Shown: positions 27,242 to 37,361, counted from the first letter of the stretch. The stretch is DNA of 64,000 bases from Paenibacillus sp. LHD-117 (GCF_030929555.1 NZ_JAVFVT010000001.1:186001-250000); one strand, 5' to 3'. Made by a program: numbers and translations. The notes: generated by a model from the sequence alone, not told the origin.

Positions 27242-27273
27242 ATTCCCGTGTCAGCCGAGGCTGATACGGGAAT
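27242..27273 (+). terminator. hairpin between binding-protein and GH43 genes
   Basis: ATTCCCGTGTCAG pairs with CTGATACGGGAAT (13 bp with one G-U pair) around a 6-nt loop. The short T tract suggests partial termination or an mRNA 3'-end stabiliser that lowers GH43 expression relative to the lipoprotein. Confidence 0.55.
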
Positions 27274-27339
27274 TTGTACGTGGCGATTGGGAGATATAGA
27301 ATGTGATAGACACGTATCGAGCGAAAGGAAGTTGGAGAC

Positions 27340-28794
27340 ATGCAAACAGCCGTTCCAGCCAAAGGCGATCAAGGAAACGGGACTTATATCAATCCGATTC
27401 TTGCGGGAGACTATGCCGATCCTACGGTTGTAAGGGTCGGCAACGATTATTATATGACGCATTCTTGCTTCGAGTTTGCGCCCGGCTTTCTGATTTGGCA
27501 TTCCACCGATCTGGTCAACTGGGAGCCTATTGCGAAAGCGTTGACGGAATATGCCGGAAACGTATGGGCGCCGGATTTGGTTTATTATAAGGGGCAATTT
27601 TATATTTACGCTCCGATTGATGAAGAGATTATGGTGTTGACAGCTGCACAGCCGACGGGACCGTGGGGTCCGCCGGTCAAAGTGGGTATACGCGGAATCG
27701 ATCCCGGTCATGTCGCCGATGATGATGGCAACCGGTATTTGTTTTATGGATCGGGTTACGTGGCGGAACTAACGCCGGACGGGCTCTCGGTGAAAGGCGC
27801 TCCGCGCAAGGTTTACGACGGCTGGCGTTTCCCGGAAGAATGGGTGGTGGAGGGCCGGTTCCTGGAGTCGCCGAAATTGACTTACCTGGGCGGGTATTTC
27901 TATTTGACCGTGGCCCAAGGAGGATCTTCCGGACCCGCGACAAGCCACATGGTGGCTTCCGCCAGATCCAAGCATCCCTTAGGACCTTACGAGGACTCTC
28001 CTTACAATCCGATCGTTCGAACGCAAAGCCGGAGCGAAAGATGGCTTTCGAAGGGTCATGGTTCGATCGTCGATACGCCGGACGGAGATTGGTGGATGGT
28101 ATACCATGCCTTTGAGAATGGCTATTATACGCTAGGGAGGCAGACGCTTCTGGAGCCGTTGGAATGGACGGAAGACGGCTGGTTCCGCATACTGGAAGGC
28201 GTTAGCGCCGATCAACCGATTCGGAAGCCTAGTGGACGAGGCTTGAATCGTTCCGAGTGCTTCCCGGAGTTTCAGACCGAATCCGGCGATTTGGGATACG
28301 CTTGGAGCTGGTATAAATCGATAAGTCCAATCGAGTATGAGATCGACCGTAGAGCGATTACGATCAGCTCCGGTTCATCAAGCGCCCCGCTTGTCTTCAT
28401 GCCGGGAGACCATCATTACGAAGCGCAGGTTGAGATCGACCTTTCGGGGGAGGAAACCTCGGGACGATTTGTCTTATTTTATAGTGACAAGACATACAGC
28501 GGGCTCGAGCTTTCCGGCGAAGGTCTTCATGGGGTGATTCGCGGCTGGCGGACGCCTGCGAAGCCATGGCCTTCACGGCATCTCGTCGTGCGTCTTCGAT
28601 ATAGCTGGCATGAAGTGATTTTCGATTTCAGCCTCGACGGAACGGAATGGACCAAATTCGAGCATTCCTTCGAGACTTCGGGCTGGCATCACAACGCGCT
28701 CGGCGGCTTTCTAGCGCTGCGGCTGGCGCTATGGGCTCAAGGGCAAGGTAAGGTTACGTTCAAAAACTTTGAATATCGTGCATTGAATAGCTAA
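27340..28794 (+). CDS. GH43 glycosidase (beta-xylosidase/alpha-L-arabinofuranosidase type)
   Basis: This 484-residue cytoplasmic enzyme has no signal peptide. The five-bladed propeller shows the GH43 triad: general base Asp27 (DYADPTVV), pKa modulator Asp121 (GIDPGH) and general acid Glu176 (FLESPK), with GHGSIVDTPDGDWWMVYHAF further on. A C-terminal beta-sandwich (about 300-480) follows, as in GH43 xylosidases. The start follows GAAAGGAAG. It ends the operon and should trim pentose residues from imported oligosaccharides. The exact specificity cannot be read from sequence. Confidence 0.88.
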   Translation: MQTAVPAKGDQGNGTYINPILAGDYADPTVVRVGNDYYMTHSCFEFAPGFLIWHSTDLVNWEPIAKALTEYAGNVWAPDLVYYKGQFYIYAPIDEEIMVLTAAQPTGPWGPPVKVGIRGIDPGHVADDDGNRYLFYGSGYVAELTPDGLSVKGAPRKVYDGWRFPEEWVVEGRFLESPKLTYLGGYFYLTVAQGGSSGPATSHMVASARSKHPLGPYEDSPYNPIVRTQSRSERWLSKGHGSIVDTPDGDWWMVYHAFENGYYTLGRQTLLEPLEWTEDGWFRILEGVSADQPIRKPSGRGLNRSECFPEFQTESGDLGYAWSWYKSISPIEYEIDRRAITISSGSSSAPLVFMPGDHHYEAQVEIDLSGEETSGRFVLFYSDKTYSGLELSGEGLHGVIRGWRTPAKPWPSRHLVVRLRYSWHEVIFDFSLDGTEWTKFEHSFETSGWHHNALGGFLALRLALWAQGQGKVTFKNFEYRALNS

Positions 28795-28886
28795 AACCAA
28801 ATACATTCAGGCCGTTGCGCCTCGGATGTGCGTTGTGAGTACGGTTTTTCGTATAAAATCGACCCGTTGCGCCCCATTTAGACGAA

Positions 28887-28930
28887 GAAAAGCTGCCCCT
28901 TGAAGTGTTTACTTCTGGGACAGCCTTTTC
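28887..28930 (-). terminator. two-way terminator between convergent GH43 and GH27 genes
   Basis: GAAAAGCTGCCCC pairs with GGGACAGCCTTTTC (one bulge), and an inner GAAGT/ACTTC stem extends the hairpin. Confidence 0.6.
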
Positions 28931-28941
28931 TTTAATAAGGG

Positions 28942-30228
28942 TTAAGTTCTCGTCAATGCATAGAATGCCGAAGCATGAGGCGGCAGCACAGCCGCTACTT
29001 GATCAGCGGCAGATCCCATCTCCCGCCGCGCCCATAGATCGCGAATAGCGAATGTGCCTGTCAGACCCAACTGGCTTAACGTGACGTTTACTTCGGTCTC
29101 CTCTTCACGCAGGTTAAACAGCGCGACATAGATTTGTCCGTCCTCGGTTTCGGAGGTCCATGCCGTACGATCATCCTCGCGATACAGCATTCGCGGATTG
29201 CGGCCAAGCCGGTGAGCGTCCAGAATCTCTTCATTGGTTAGAAGGGACAGCGTCCACTCGTCATTGTCCCGAAGCTCTCCGCCGAACATGAGCGGCGAAC
29301 GGAAGATGCTCCACAGCGTCATCATGGTCACCTGCTCGTCCTTCGTGAAGCGGGTCCAGCGATCCGCTCCGCCGCCGTCGACGGACCGGATGCCCAGATG
29401 GCCGAGCGGAAGCATATCGCAATCCGGCCAGTGGCCGGGACCCACATGCGGAGCCCATTTCTCCGCCCGCTCGAACATCTCGTAGAGCAGCTTCCAAATA
29501 TCCCAGAAGTCGTCCGTCATCCGCCACATATTGGCGTTATCCCGCAGAAGATCGGCATGTTCGAGCGGAGCGGGGCCGGGGGATAGACTAAGCACCATTT
29601 CGCGTCCGCATTTATCGATCGCGCGCCGGATCATTTGAATTTCTTCCGCATGGATGCCGTAAAGCCGCGATGCCGCGATGTCGTCTACCTTGACGAAATC
29701 GACGCCCCATTCCGCGTAAAGCTCGAATAAGGAGTCGTAATACGCTTGCGCGCCTTCCTTGCGGGGATCGATGCCATACATATCGGTGTTCCATGGGCAG
29801 ATCGAATTCGTATGCGCAATGTCCCTCGCCGTTGCTTTCGTTCCTTTGATCGCCGTGCCCGCATGGACCGCTTGACGCGGAATGCCGCGCATGATATGGA
29901 TGCCGAACTTGAGTCCTAGACTATGGACATAATCGGATAAGGGACGGAATCCTTGAACGCCGGACGAGGAAGGGAAGCGATTCGCGGCGGGAATCAATCT
30001 TGAATATTCATCCATCTCCAGCGGCACGAACGGTCTGTAATGCGAAGATACCGCTCCCGGTTCGGACCATTGAATATCGACGACCACATAATCCCAGCCG
30101 AACTTCAGCAGATGCTCCGCCATGTATTCAGCATTTCCTCTTATTTCTTCCTCGCGCACCGCAGCTCCATAACAATCCCAGCTATTCCAGCCCAATGGAG
30201 GCGTTGAAGACCATTGATGATGTTTCAT
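28942..30228 (-). CDS. GH27-type alpha-galactosidase-like enzyme
   Basis: This 428-residue cytoplasmic protein begins with the GH27/GH36 hallmark PPLGWNSWDCYG. The nucleophile Asp lies in VDFVKVDD (about 182), and the acid/base Asp in WRMTDDFWD (about 239-240). Then come WPDCDMLPLGHLG and FRSPLMFGGELRDND, followed by a small C-terminal beta domain. A ribosome site AGGGAG precedes the ATG on the minus strand. The segment between barrel strands (HIMRGIPRQAV...NTDMYGID) is characteristic of bacterial melibiase-like proteins whose activity can be alpha-galactosidase or related. It stands alone, with an AraC regulator upstream on the same strand. Confidence 0.85.
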   Translation of the reverse strand: MKHHQWSSTPPLGWNSWDCYGAAVREEEIRGNAEYMAEHLLKFGWDYVVVDIQWSEPGAVSSHYRPFVPLEMDEYSRLIPAANRFPSSSGVQGFRPLSDYVHSLGLKFGIHIMRGIPRQAVHAGTAIKGTKATARDIAHTNSICPWNTDMYGIDPRKEGAQAYYDSLFELYAEWGVDFVKVDDIAASRLYGIHAEEIQMIRRAIDKCGREMVLSLSPGPAPLEHADLLRDNANMWRMTDDFWDIWKLLYEMFERAEKWAPHVGPGHWPDCDMLPLGHLGIRSVDGGGADRWTRFTKDEQVTMMTLWSIFRSPLMFGGELRDNDEWTLSLLTNEEILDAHRLGRNPRMLYREDDRTAWTSETEDGQIYVALFNLREEETEVNVTLSQLGLTGTFAIRDLWARREMGSAADQVAAVLPPHASAFYALTRT

Positions 30229-30336
30229 GGATGTTCACTCCCTGCTATTATTTTGCTCTACATGTTTAAAGTATAGTGCAAATAAATAGGGGCATCTACG
30301 CCAAGTTCTTGCTCATTCTTGTACTATATTGCTCGA

Positions 30337-31221
30337 CTACCTAAGGTTCATTCTGCTTACGGGGAGGATGGCATTGCCATGGCGATAATCGCTGGGACTG
30401 CAGCCGACATGCTGCTTGAACACTTTCGTAAAGTAACTGCCGCTCGTATATCCGACTTGTTTGGCGATCTCCTCCAAGGACCATGACGTGCTCTTTATTA
30501 ATTCCACGGCCTTCTCGAGCCGAATCTGGGTTAGATGCTGGATCGGCGTCTGACCCGTCGTTCGAGTAAAGAGGCGGTTGAAATGATATTTGGATAGCCC
30601 GGCATGGTCTGCGATCTGCTCCAGGCCAATGGGGAGATGGTAGTGACTGTTCATATACCGGATCGAGTCGCGAAGAGACTGCGGCCACTCTTCTTGAGAC
30701 GAAGAGGGGAGCCTGCTGAATCGGTACAGCTCCATGATAAAATGATACACTAGCGCGGATGCACGGGTGATATCATCAATTCGATCCGTACTAGCTTCGC
30801 GATATAGATTATAGATGGAATGAATCGGAGAGCTGTCCAGCGGAATGATGGGTACATGACCGATCCGATGGACGATATCTTCCCAGATTGCCGTCAGATG
30901 GTAGGGGCGGATCAGGATAAAAATAAATTCCCAATGATCGCTCTGCGGAGGCAAGTAGTAATGATGGTCGCCCGGGATCTCCACCATAAATGCTTGGTTT
31001 GGCGAGACGGCATGCGACACCCCGTCAATGACAATAGCGCCGAACCCGGAGATCGTATATTGGAACAAGTAGAGGGGACCGTCCTGCCGCTGCTGACCAT
31101 GCCAGCTGTAATCCCGGTTGGTGACCCTGTAGTACCCCGCGCAATAAAGCTGGAAGACGGAGTCCATATCCGCCTCGGAAAATCGATAGCCGTATACGCC
31201 GTGCTGTATAGATTTGAACAT
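30337..31221 (-). CDS. AraC-family transcriptional regulator with cupin sensor domain
   Basis: This 294-residue regulator has an N-terminal AraC-type cupin (about 20-165, YHYSWH-like sugar pocket with GVSHAVSPNQAFMVEIPGDH) and a C-terminal double helix-turn-helix (about 190-288, GLSKYHFNRLFTRTTGQTP and GYTSGSYFTKVFKQHVGCSP). AAGGAAGGG lies before the start. The gene is 108 bases upstream of the GH27 gene on the same strand and likely activates it in response to the imported sugar. It is divergent from the CidA/LrgB pair. Confidence 0.88.
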   Translation of the reverse strand: MFKSIQHGVYGYRFSEADMDSVFQLYCAGYYRVTNRDYSWHGQQRQDGPLYLFQYTISGFGAIVIDGVSHAVSPNQAFMVEIPGDHHYYLPPQSDHWEFIFILIRPYHLTAIWEDIVHRIGHVPIIPLDSSPIHSIYNLYREASTDRIDDITRASALVYHFIMELYRFSRLPSSSQEEWPQSLRDSIRYMNSHYHLPIGLEQIADHAGLSKYHFNRLFTRTTGQTPIQHLTQIRLEKAVELIKSTSWSLEEIAKQVGYTSGSYFTKVFKQHVGCSPSDYRHGNAILPVSRMNLR

Positions 31222-31391
31222 GCGGTAACCCTTCCTTACATAACGAAAATTGTCATCAGAATGGTTGAACTGATCCTAACATTATAATTGGAATTCCTGC
31301 CGACTAACAGGTCATCATGGAAATGAATGCCGTATCCCGTTATAATGAATCGAAGTTCATTCATTATTAATAGGAACATGAGGAATTGATC

Positions 31392-31745
31392 ATGAGAGGT
31401 TTAGCCATCTTGCTCGGATTTACAATACTAGGAAATGCCATTCAAAAGTTGTTGTCATTACCGCTCTCCGGAAACGTAATCGGGTTGATGCTGCTTGTTG
31501 TTAGTTTGTTTGCAGGCTGGGTCAAGCTGGCGTGGATCGAGGACACTGCCCAATTTTTATTGAAGCATATGATGATTTTTTTTGCTCCAGTGATCGTTGG
31601 GACAATAGTGTTTTTCGGAACGATAGGAGCAGAGTGGCTGCTAGTAACAGTAGCTCTGGCAGGAGCAACTCTAATCGTACTGATCGTCACAAGCGGGATC
31701 ACTGCACGACTGGCGACTAGAAAGAAGGAACGTTCGAATGAATGA
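31392..31745 (+). CDS. CidA/LrgA-family holin-like membrane protein
   Basis: This 117-residue protein has four hydrophobic segments and family signatures LPLSGNVIGLMLL and FFAPVIVGTIVFF. ATG 31392 follows AGGA by 7 bases; an in-frame TTG at 31386 is less likely. Proteins of this family modulate murein hydrolase export and, with LrgB-type partners, pyruvate or overflow-metabolite movement. It overlaps the LrgB-type gene by 8 bases, so the two form an operon. No LytSR-type regulator is adjacent. Confidence 0.85.
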   Translation: MRGLAILLGFTILGNAIQKLLSLPLSGNVIGLMLLVVSLFAGWVKLAWIEDTAQFLLKHMMIFFAPVIVGTIVFFGTIGAEWLLVTVALAGATLIVLIVTSGITARLATRKKERSNE

Positions 31746-32427
31746 GGTATGGACTCAGCAGCCGTTGTTTGGCATTACGGTGACCGTGGCATTCTATGTA
31801 GCCGCACAAAGGCTTAATCAGCGTTTCCGTTGGCTTAATCCTCTGTTAGTTGCTTCTGGAGGGATAATCGTACTTCTGCTGGTGTTTGATATTCCTTATG
31901 AGGACTATAGCGCAGGGGGAGATATCATTACATTCTTTCTCGGTCCAGCGACTGTAGCGCTCGCAGTTCCATTTTATAAATATGCGAGCAAGCTGAAAGG
32001 ACAGCTGCTTCCGATTGCTGCCGGAGTAAGTGCGGGGTTGGTCTGCGGAATGGCTGCAGTATTAGGAATATCCATTCTTCTGGGAGCTTCTGAACAAATC
32101 ATGCTTACCCTGTTGCCTAAATCGGTCACCACTCCAGTAGCAATCGAAATTGCCAAATCAATAGGCGGTATCCCTGAATTGGCTGGCGTGTTTGCCGTCT
32201 TGACAGGATTAATCGGCAGTATTATCGGGCCATCATTTCTAAAGCTGTGCAGAATCCAGAGCGATGTGGCAATCGGAGCGGCGATGGGAACGGCGGCGCA
32301 TGGAATTGGAACGGCACGCATTTTACGCGATTCCGAGACGAAAGGCAGTATCAGCGCTTTTGCGATGGGCCTGTCGAGTATGCTAACGCCATTGTTTTGT
32401 ATGCCGTTTATTTGGTGGCTGCAATAA
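31738..32427 (+). CDS. CidB/LrgB-family membrane protein
   Basis: This 229-residue integral membrane protein has the LrgB features ITFFLGPATVALAVPFYK, LLPKSVTTPVAIEI and MGTAAHGIGTARIL, with several membrane segments. It starts inside the end of the CidA/LrgA-like gene (8-base overlap), the usual cidAB/lrgAB arrangement. It partners with the upstream protein in controlling autolysis or metabolite export. A strong terminator follows. Confidence 0.88.
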   Translation: MNEVWTQQPLFGITVTVAFYVAAQRLNQRFRWLNPLLVASGGIIVLLLVFDIPYEDYSAGGDIITFFLGPATVALAVPFYKYASKLKGQLLPIAAGVSAGLVCGMAAVLGISILLGASEQIMLTLLPKSVTTPVAIEIAKSIGGIPELAGVFAVLTGLIGSIIGPSFLKLCRIQSDVAIGAAMGTAAHGIGTARILRDSETKGSISAFAMGLSSMLTPLFCMPFIWWLQ

Positions 32428-32466
32428 AATCATGAATTTAAACAATATATAGTGAGTTATCCCATC

Positions 32467-32509
32467 GGGTGGCTATGTCAGGGTTGAAGACATAGCCACC
32501 CTTTGTTTT
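32467..32509 (+). terminator. rho-independent terminator of the cid/lrg-like operon
   Basis: GGGTGGCTATGTC and GACATAGCCACCC form a perfect 13-bp stem with a 9-nt loop, followed by TTTGTTTT. Confidence 0.85.
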
Positions 32510-32671
32510 CAATGTTGTGCTTATGCATACTTTCCAATTAGTTGCTGAACCTAAAAAAATCAGAATAAAAACCAGAATAATGAGCCGTATGAGAAACCAA
32601 ATAAGTAAGTTACGATGATTGATACAAGGTGTGGCAATCCGAAATTAAAACAATCAGGAGGAAATAATGGC

Positions 32672-34156
32672 ATGTTAAAGGCTGTTGTTTTTGATGATGA
32701 GAATATTGTGTTGATGGGTTTACGAGCGGTAATTGACTGGGGAAGCTACGGCATTGAGTTGGTGGGAACGGCTGATAATGGAATCGAGGCTCTTCAGATG
32801 TTTAGAGATCTGCGTCCGGATATCGTGCTTACCGATATTCGAATGCCTGGCATGGATGGTCTTGATTTAATCGAAACGATTTCTATGGAAGCGCAGGACA
32901 CGATGTTTGTTGTGTTTAGCGGCTTTAACGAATTCGAATATGTTCGTCGAGCAATTGGTCTTGGTGTTGTCGATTACTTGGAGAAACCGATAACCGTGGA
33001 CAAAATCAAAAATGCGATTGAAAAAACAATTAAACGAATCGTCCATCAGTATGAGATTAGCGCAATGAAAACCAAGTTGGAAAAAAATCAATTGGATTTG
33101 CTTGAAAAAGCAACGCTCGAATTGTTGTTGACCGGAGAACAAGCGCTCGATAAGTGGACTCGCTTATATGGCGAATCGGATTGGATCAATGGCGTAACAG
33201 TCCTTGCTTTCAATGAGGAGAAGGTTGAGCTGCCGAATAACTTGATGAGCGATTTTATTCATGTAGGTAACGGTCCTGAACGTCTCGCCGTTATGGTTCA
33301 TCACGAACTCCCGCAGGAGCCGTTATTGGAAACATCGATGGAGTGGTCTAATGAGACCGCTGTATTATTTGGTTCTGGACGGACGTATTCTTCCATGGCT
33401 GATGCACCAAAGAGTTATAGAGAGGCGTTACGCGCACTACGTTATGGCAGGTTTATGAAAGAAACCGGCTGGATTCGTATACAGGATATCGAAGGAAGCT
33501 CTGATTTTCCAATCGATCTAAGTAAACATGAAGAGGGAGTCATACTGTCTCTCAGGACTTTGGATAAAGAATCATTGGACAAGGCGTTAGAGTCTTTTCA
33601 AGTCTGGATGGAAACACAAAAGTTGGACCCAGAAAAGGCTGAGCACGAAATATTGAAGTTGGTGTATCGCGGACTTGAAGTCGTGAAGGATGTGGATCGT
33701 GATATTCAATTGCCCGGGATCATCCCGCATCAAGAACTAAGCAGCATGCAAACGAGAGAAGAAATGATGGTGTGGCTGAATACCAGACTAGTTCTGTTAA
33801 TGGATTGGCTAAAGGCGAATCGGACCTCCAACAAAAATATCGCAGTTGAAAAGGCGCTTGCGTATTTAGAAGCAAATTACGGCAATGATGTTTATTTGCA
33901 GGAATTAGCAGAGCATGTTGGTTTAAATCCGACTTATTTTAGTCTCCTTTTTCGCGAGCAAATGGGAATCACGTATATCAAATACCTCACGAATTTACGC
34001 ATTGAGCATGCCAAAATGATGTTAAAGGAAGGCCTGCGTGTCAATGAAGTAAGCGGAAAAGTCGGCTATTTAAATCACAGACATTTCAACGAGATTTTCA
34101 AGAAACAGGTCGGCATGACACCGGGACAATACAAGGAAAACCACTCCTCGCGCTAA
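32672..34156 (+). CDS. YesN-type response regulator of the rhamnoside locus
   Basis: This 494-residue protein starts at ATG 32672 after AGGAGG (10-base spacing). The receiver has VFDDE, phospho-Asp55 (IVLTDIRMPGMDG) and Lys in YLEKPI. A central long-form region follows, then a C-terminal AraC domain (about 395-488, YFSLLFREQMGITYIKYL and HFNEIFKKQVGMTPGQYK). It is first in an operon that continues with its kinase 16 bases later, a binding protein, two permeases and a GH78 enzyme. Here the regulator precedes the kinase, the reverse of the other pairs in the window. Confidence 0.9.
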   Translation: MLKAVVFDDENIVLMGLRAVIDWGSYGIELVGTADNGIEALQMFRDLRPDIVLTDIRMPGMDGLDLIETISMEAQDTMFVVFSGFNEFEYVRRAIGLGVVDYLEKPITVDKIKNAIEKTIKRIVHQYEISAMKTKLEKNQLDLLEKATLELLLTGEQALDKWTRLYGESDWINGVTVLAFNEEKVELPNNLMSDFIHVGNGPERLAVMVHHELPQEPLLETSMEWSNETAVLFGSGRTYSSMADAPKSYREALRALRYGRFMKETGWIRIQDIEGSSDFPIDLSKHEEGVILSLRTLDKESLDKALESFQVWMETQKLDPEKAEHEILKLVYRGLEVVKDVDRDIQLPGIIPHQELSSMQTREEMMVWLNTRLVLLMDWLKANRTSNKNIAVEKALAYLEANYGNDVYLQELAEHVGLNPTYFSLLFREQMGITYIKYLTNLRIEHAKMMLKEGLRVNEVSGKVGYLNHRHFNEIFKKQVGMTPGQYKENHSSR

Positions 34157-34172
34157 GGATGTTGATGATGAA

Positions 34173-35927
34173 ATGATGAACGTGTTGAACCGAATGAGAT
34201 TCAAGCGAGTTCGCAGCAGATTCCTTGCAGCCATGATCCTTTTATCGTTACCGCTTATTGTTTTACTGGGTCTCATTTCGATCAATATTACGAACGACGC
34301 CTTAATTGATGTCAACGAAAAATCTAACAAGGATCAACTAAAGACATCCAGCGAAGTGGCTGATTTGCTTTTTGGCAATATCAATAATCTGCATTGGTCG
34401 CTTGTAAATAATAATGAAATACGTGATGAATTAAGGAGCAATGGCCAGAATCCAGATATACGCCCCGATATTCAAACGCTTAGAACCTCAACGCGATTAC
34501 AACGGATGGTAAGCAGCAGTCACGCCGATACACGATACGTAAAGTCTATCTGTATTTTTGATTTACAGTTTAGAACCTATTGTTCAGGGCGATCCGATGA
34601 TGCAGGCGTCTTCGAAGGAGAGGACAAAATCACGCGTATCAAAGAATCTCAGTGGTACATGAATGCTTATAAGAATAAAGGGAAAATTGAGTATTTGCCC
34701 GCAGACTTGTTTGGTGAATCAGACGAGGCATTCTCAACCGTAAAGCTGTTTCGTGATGCAGATCATAACGGGGTACCCATAGGTATTATGGTTATCAATG
34801 TATCAAAGTCCATTTTTAACAAAGTATTTAACTCCAGCGGCTCTGAATATGGGGCCTATATGGCGCTTGACCATTTGGATGGATCTCCAACGGCCGTCTA
34901 TAATAGTTCATTCGATGTTCCGCTTGGGAAAGGAGGAATGAACGAAGTGTTAGGACAGCTCGAGAAGCAGGGCTACTTCATTAATTCTTTTTATAATCAG
35001 ACCTCCAAATGGACGCTAGTCCACTTAGTGCAGAAGAAAGAATTGCTTGGAGAGGCGAAAAATTTAAGATGGGTAACAACGTTGATTGCAGCTGCATTCG
35101 CATTGTTTGCTATAGCCGTATCTTATATCATTTCGGGAACGATTACGCGATCGCTTTTGCAAGTGAAAAAGATGATGTTGGATTGGACGAAGGGCGTCAA
35201 AGAGTTTCCGGAGGTTTTTGCGCAAGATGAAGTGGGCGTAATCGGAAATACATTTAGACGCATAGCGGTTGAGTATGACGAATTGAACGAAAAATTAGTT
35301 CATTCCGAACTGAAAGAAAAGGAAGCGGAGCTTCGAGCATTGCAATCGCAGATTAAGCCCCATTTCTTGTACAATACGTTAGATTCGATGTACTGGATGG
35401 CCTATCTCGAAAAAAACTATAGGGTAGCGGAAATGGCTGTCTCCCTTTCGGAAAGCTTTAAGCTTAGTCTTAACAAAGGAAAAGAAACCATGCCTGTCTA
35501 CAACGAATTGAAGCACATTCAACATTACATGAAAATACAGAACATTCGATTTAATGATCGATTCAGCTACATGGAAGACGTTGATGATGCCATCTTGGGA
35601 ATGGAAATGTTGAAGTTATTATTGCAGCCGCTTGTAGAAAATTCGATCTATCATGGGCTGGAGAGGAAAATCGGTAAAGGCACGATTCGACTGACAGGAC
35701 GTAAAGTGGGTCACTACCTTGTGTTTACGGTTGAAGATGATGGCGTCGGTATGGAAGACGTGAACCAAACGGAACATGGATATGGCTTAAAAAATGTGAG
35801 GGAGCGTCTTCAGCTCTATTATGGGCCAGATAGCTCGATGAATATGTGGAGTGCCAAAGGCGTGGGAACCAAAGTCACATTAAAATTTAATCCCCTGCCA
35901 CCTAAAGAAACCGGAACGAATACCTGA
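34173..35927 (+). CDS. YesM-type sensor histidine kinase of the rhamnoside locus
   Basis: This 584-residue kinase has a first membrane segment (about 18-40), an extracytoplasmic Cache-type sensor (about 41-295), a second membrane segment (about 300-322), HAMP and LQSQIKPHFLYNTLD with the active His near 397. The motif has Lys where most relatives have Asn (QINPHF), a common variant. The HATPase has PLVENSIYHGL, DDGVGM and GYGLKNV. It is encoded between its regulator and the binding-protein gene. Confidence 0.9.
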   Translation: MMNVLNRMRFKRVRSRFLAAMILLSLPLIVLLGLISINITNDALIDVNEKSNKDQLKTSSEVADLLFGNINNLHWSLVNNNEIRDELRSNGQNPDIRPDIQTLRTSTRLQRMVSSSHADTRYVKSICIFDLQFRTYCSGRSDDAGVFEGEDKITRIKESQWYMNAYKNKGKIEYLPADLFGESDEAFSTVKLFRDADHNGVPIGIMVINVSKSIFNKVFNSSGSEYGAYMALDHLDGSPTAVYNSSFDVPLGKGGMNEVLGQLEKQGYFINSFYNQTSKWTLVHLVQKKELLGEAKNLRWVTTLIAAAFALFAIAVSYIISGTITRSLLQVKKMMLDWTKGVKEFPEVFAQDEVGVIGNTFRRIAVEYDELNEKLVHSELKEKEAELRALQSQIKPHFLYNTLDSMYWMAYLEKNYRVAEMAVSLSESFKLSLNKGKETMPVYNELKHIQHYMKIQNIRFNDRFSYMEDVDDAILGMEMLKLLLQPLVENSIYHGLERKIGKGTIRLTGRKVGHYLVFTVEDDGVGMEDVNQTEHGYGLKNVRERLQLYYGPDSSMNMWSAKGVGTKVTLKFNPLPPKETGTNT

Positions 35928-36020
35928 ACAATGAAGCGCTTACAGCATTTCTTGAAGCGAATTACAATAAGAACAGCAGAAGGCTACAGGCTTTCCAGCA
36001 AACGACTAGGGGGAATAGAG

Positions 36021-37361
36021 ATGCATATTCGCGGTAACAAAAGATGGGCTAGTTTGCTAAGTGCAGTTCTGGTTGTAGCAACCGTATCCGCATGCGGAAA
36101 CGGAAATTCGAACGAGAATGCTGGTTCCGATGCAGGACAGAACGAGAACGCTGAAAAGGAAGTAACAATTACTTTAATGACCGGAAATGCACCGGATACG
36201 GTCAATACGGCGAATGCTTTGGTTGACGGTTTTAAAAAGCTAAACCCTCACATTACGATTGAATTGGAGACTGGCCCTGGAGGCACGGAGTTAGACAATC
36301 TCGTAAAAACCCGTCTGGCTACAGGGGATATGGCAGATATATTCTTCTATAACTCCGGATCGTTGATGAAAGCGCTGAATCCGGAAGAGAATATGCTTGA
36401 TTTGACGAACGAGCCATTTATGGCTAATGTAATCGACTCGTACAAACCAACCGTTTCGGTCAATGACATAGTCTTTGGAGTTCCTGCCGGATCCACGGTA
36501 GCAGGCGGCTGGTTCTACAATAAAAAGGTTTATGCGGATTTGGGGCTTGAAGTACCAACGACCTGGGCGGAACTGATGGAAAACAACGAGAAGATTCTGG
36601 CAGCAGGAATCACTCCAGTAATTGGTTCCTTTAAGGATACATGGACTTCTCAAATTGTAGTGCTTGCCGACTTCTATAATGTACAAGCGCAAGCGCCGAC
36701 TTTTGCGGATGACTATACGGCTCATAAGGCAACTAATGTGAGCACGCCAGCCGCGTTGCGCAGTTTCGAGAAATTGCAGGAGCTGAACGATAAGGGGTAT
36801 TTGAACAAAGACAAACTGGCAACAACCTACGATGCCGGCATGAAGATGTTGGCGGAAGGAAAGGGAGCCCATTATCCTATGCTTTCGCTCGCTACGCCGA
36901 CGATCGCGCAAAACTTCCCTGATCTCATTGAAAACCTTGGTTACTTTGCACAGCCAAACGATGATGCCTCGCTGAACGGTCTCACCGTATGGATGCCAAC
37001 ATCTGCATACATTTACAAGGAGACCGAGCACGCTGAGGAAGCTAAACAATTTCTAGCTTATGTCGCTTCTGTAGAAGGAAGCCAAGCGATTTCAGAAGTC
37101 TCTAAACCAGTTGGACCTTATCTAATTAAAGATGCGGTAATTCCTGATGATGTAGCAACTTTAGTGAAAGAAATGCTTCCTTACTTTGATTCGGGTAAAA
37201 CGGCGCCTGCTCTCGAGTTTGTATCTCCGATTAAAGGACCAAGCCTCGAGCAGCTTACGGTTGAAGTAGGCTCTGGCATTAAGAGCGCACAAGAAGGCGC
37301 TGCCGCTTATGACAAAGATGTAGAGAAACAGGCCAAACAACTGGGCTTGGAAGGCTGGTAA
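36021..37361 (+). CDS. family 1 sugar-binding lipoprotein, probable rhamnoside importer subunit
   Basis: This 446-residue protein has lipoprotein signal ...TVSAC (Cys25). ATG 36021 follows AGGGGGAA; an upstream in-frame start at 35931 would mask the signal peptide. Family marks are LATGDMADIFFYNSGS, VFGVPAGSTVAGGWFYNKKV, LGLEVPTTWAEL and MPTSAYIYKETEHAEEAKQF. It is the smaller MalE-like size class, unlike the two large binding proteins at 21.7 and 25.5 kb. Its position before two permeases and GH78 points to a rhamnose-containing oligosaccharide as ligand (inference). Confidence 0.88.
   Translation: MHIRGNKRWASLLSAVLVVATVSACGNGNSNENAGSDAGQNENAEKEVTITLMTGNAPDTVNTANALVDGFKKLNPHITIELETGPGGTELDNLVKTRLATGDMADIFFYNSGSLMKALNPEENMLDLTNEPFMANVIDSYKPTVSVNDIVFGVPAGSTVAGGWFYNKKVYADLGLEVPTTWAELMENNEKILAAGITPVIGSFKDTWTSQIVVLADFYNVQAQAPTFADDYTAHKATNVSTPAALRSFEKLQELNDKGYLNKDKLATTYDAGMKMLAEGKGAHYPMLSLATPTIAQNFPDLIENLGYFAQPNDDASLNGLTVWMPTSAYIYKETEHAEEAKQFLAYVASVEGSQAISEVSKPVGPYLIKDAVIPDDVATLVKEMLPYFDSGKTAPALEFVSPIKGPSLEQLTVEVGSGIKSAQEGAAAYDKDVEKQAKQLGLEGW

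Noticed and set aside
35934..35947. Cre-like sequence ATGAAGCGCTTACA between the kinase and binding-protein genes at 36 kb
   Set aside because: It matches the CcpA consensus at only 11 of 14 positions, lacks the left TG in register, and lies inside an operon just after the kinase stop codon.
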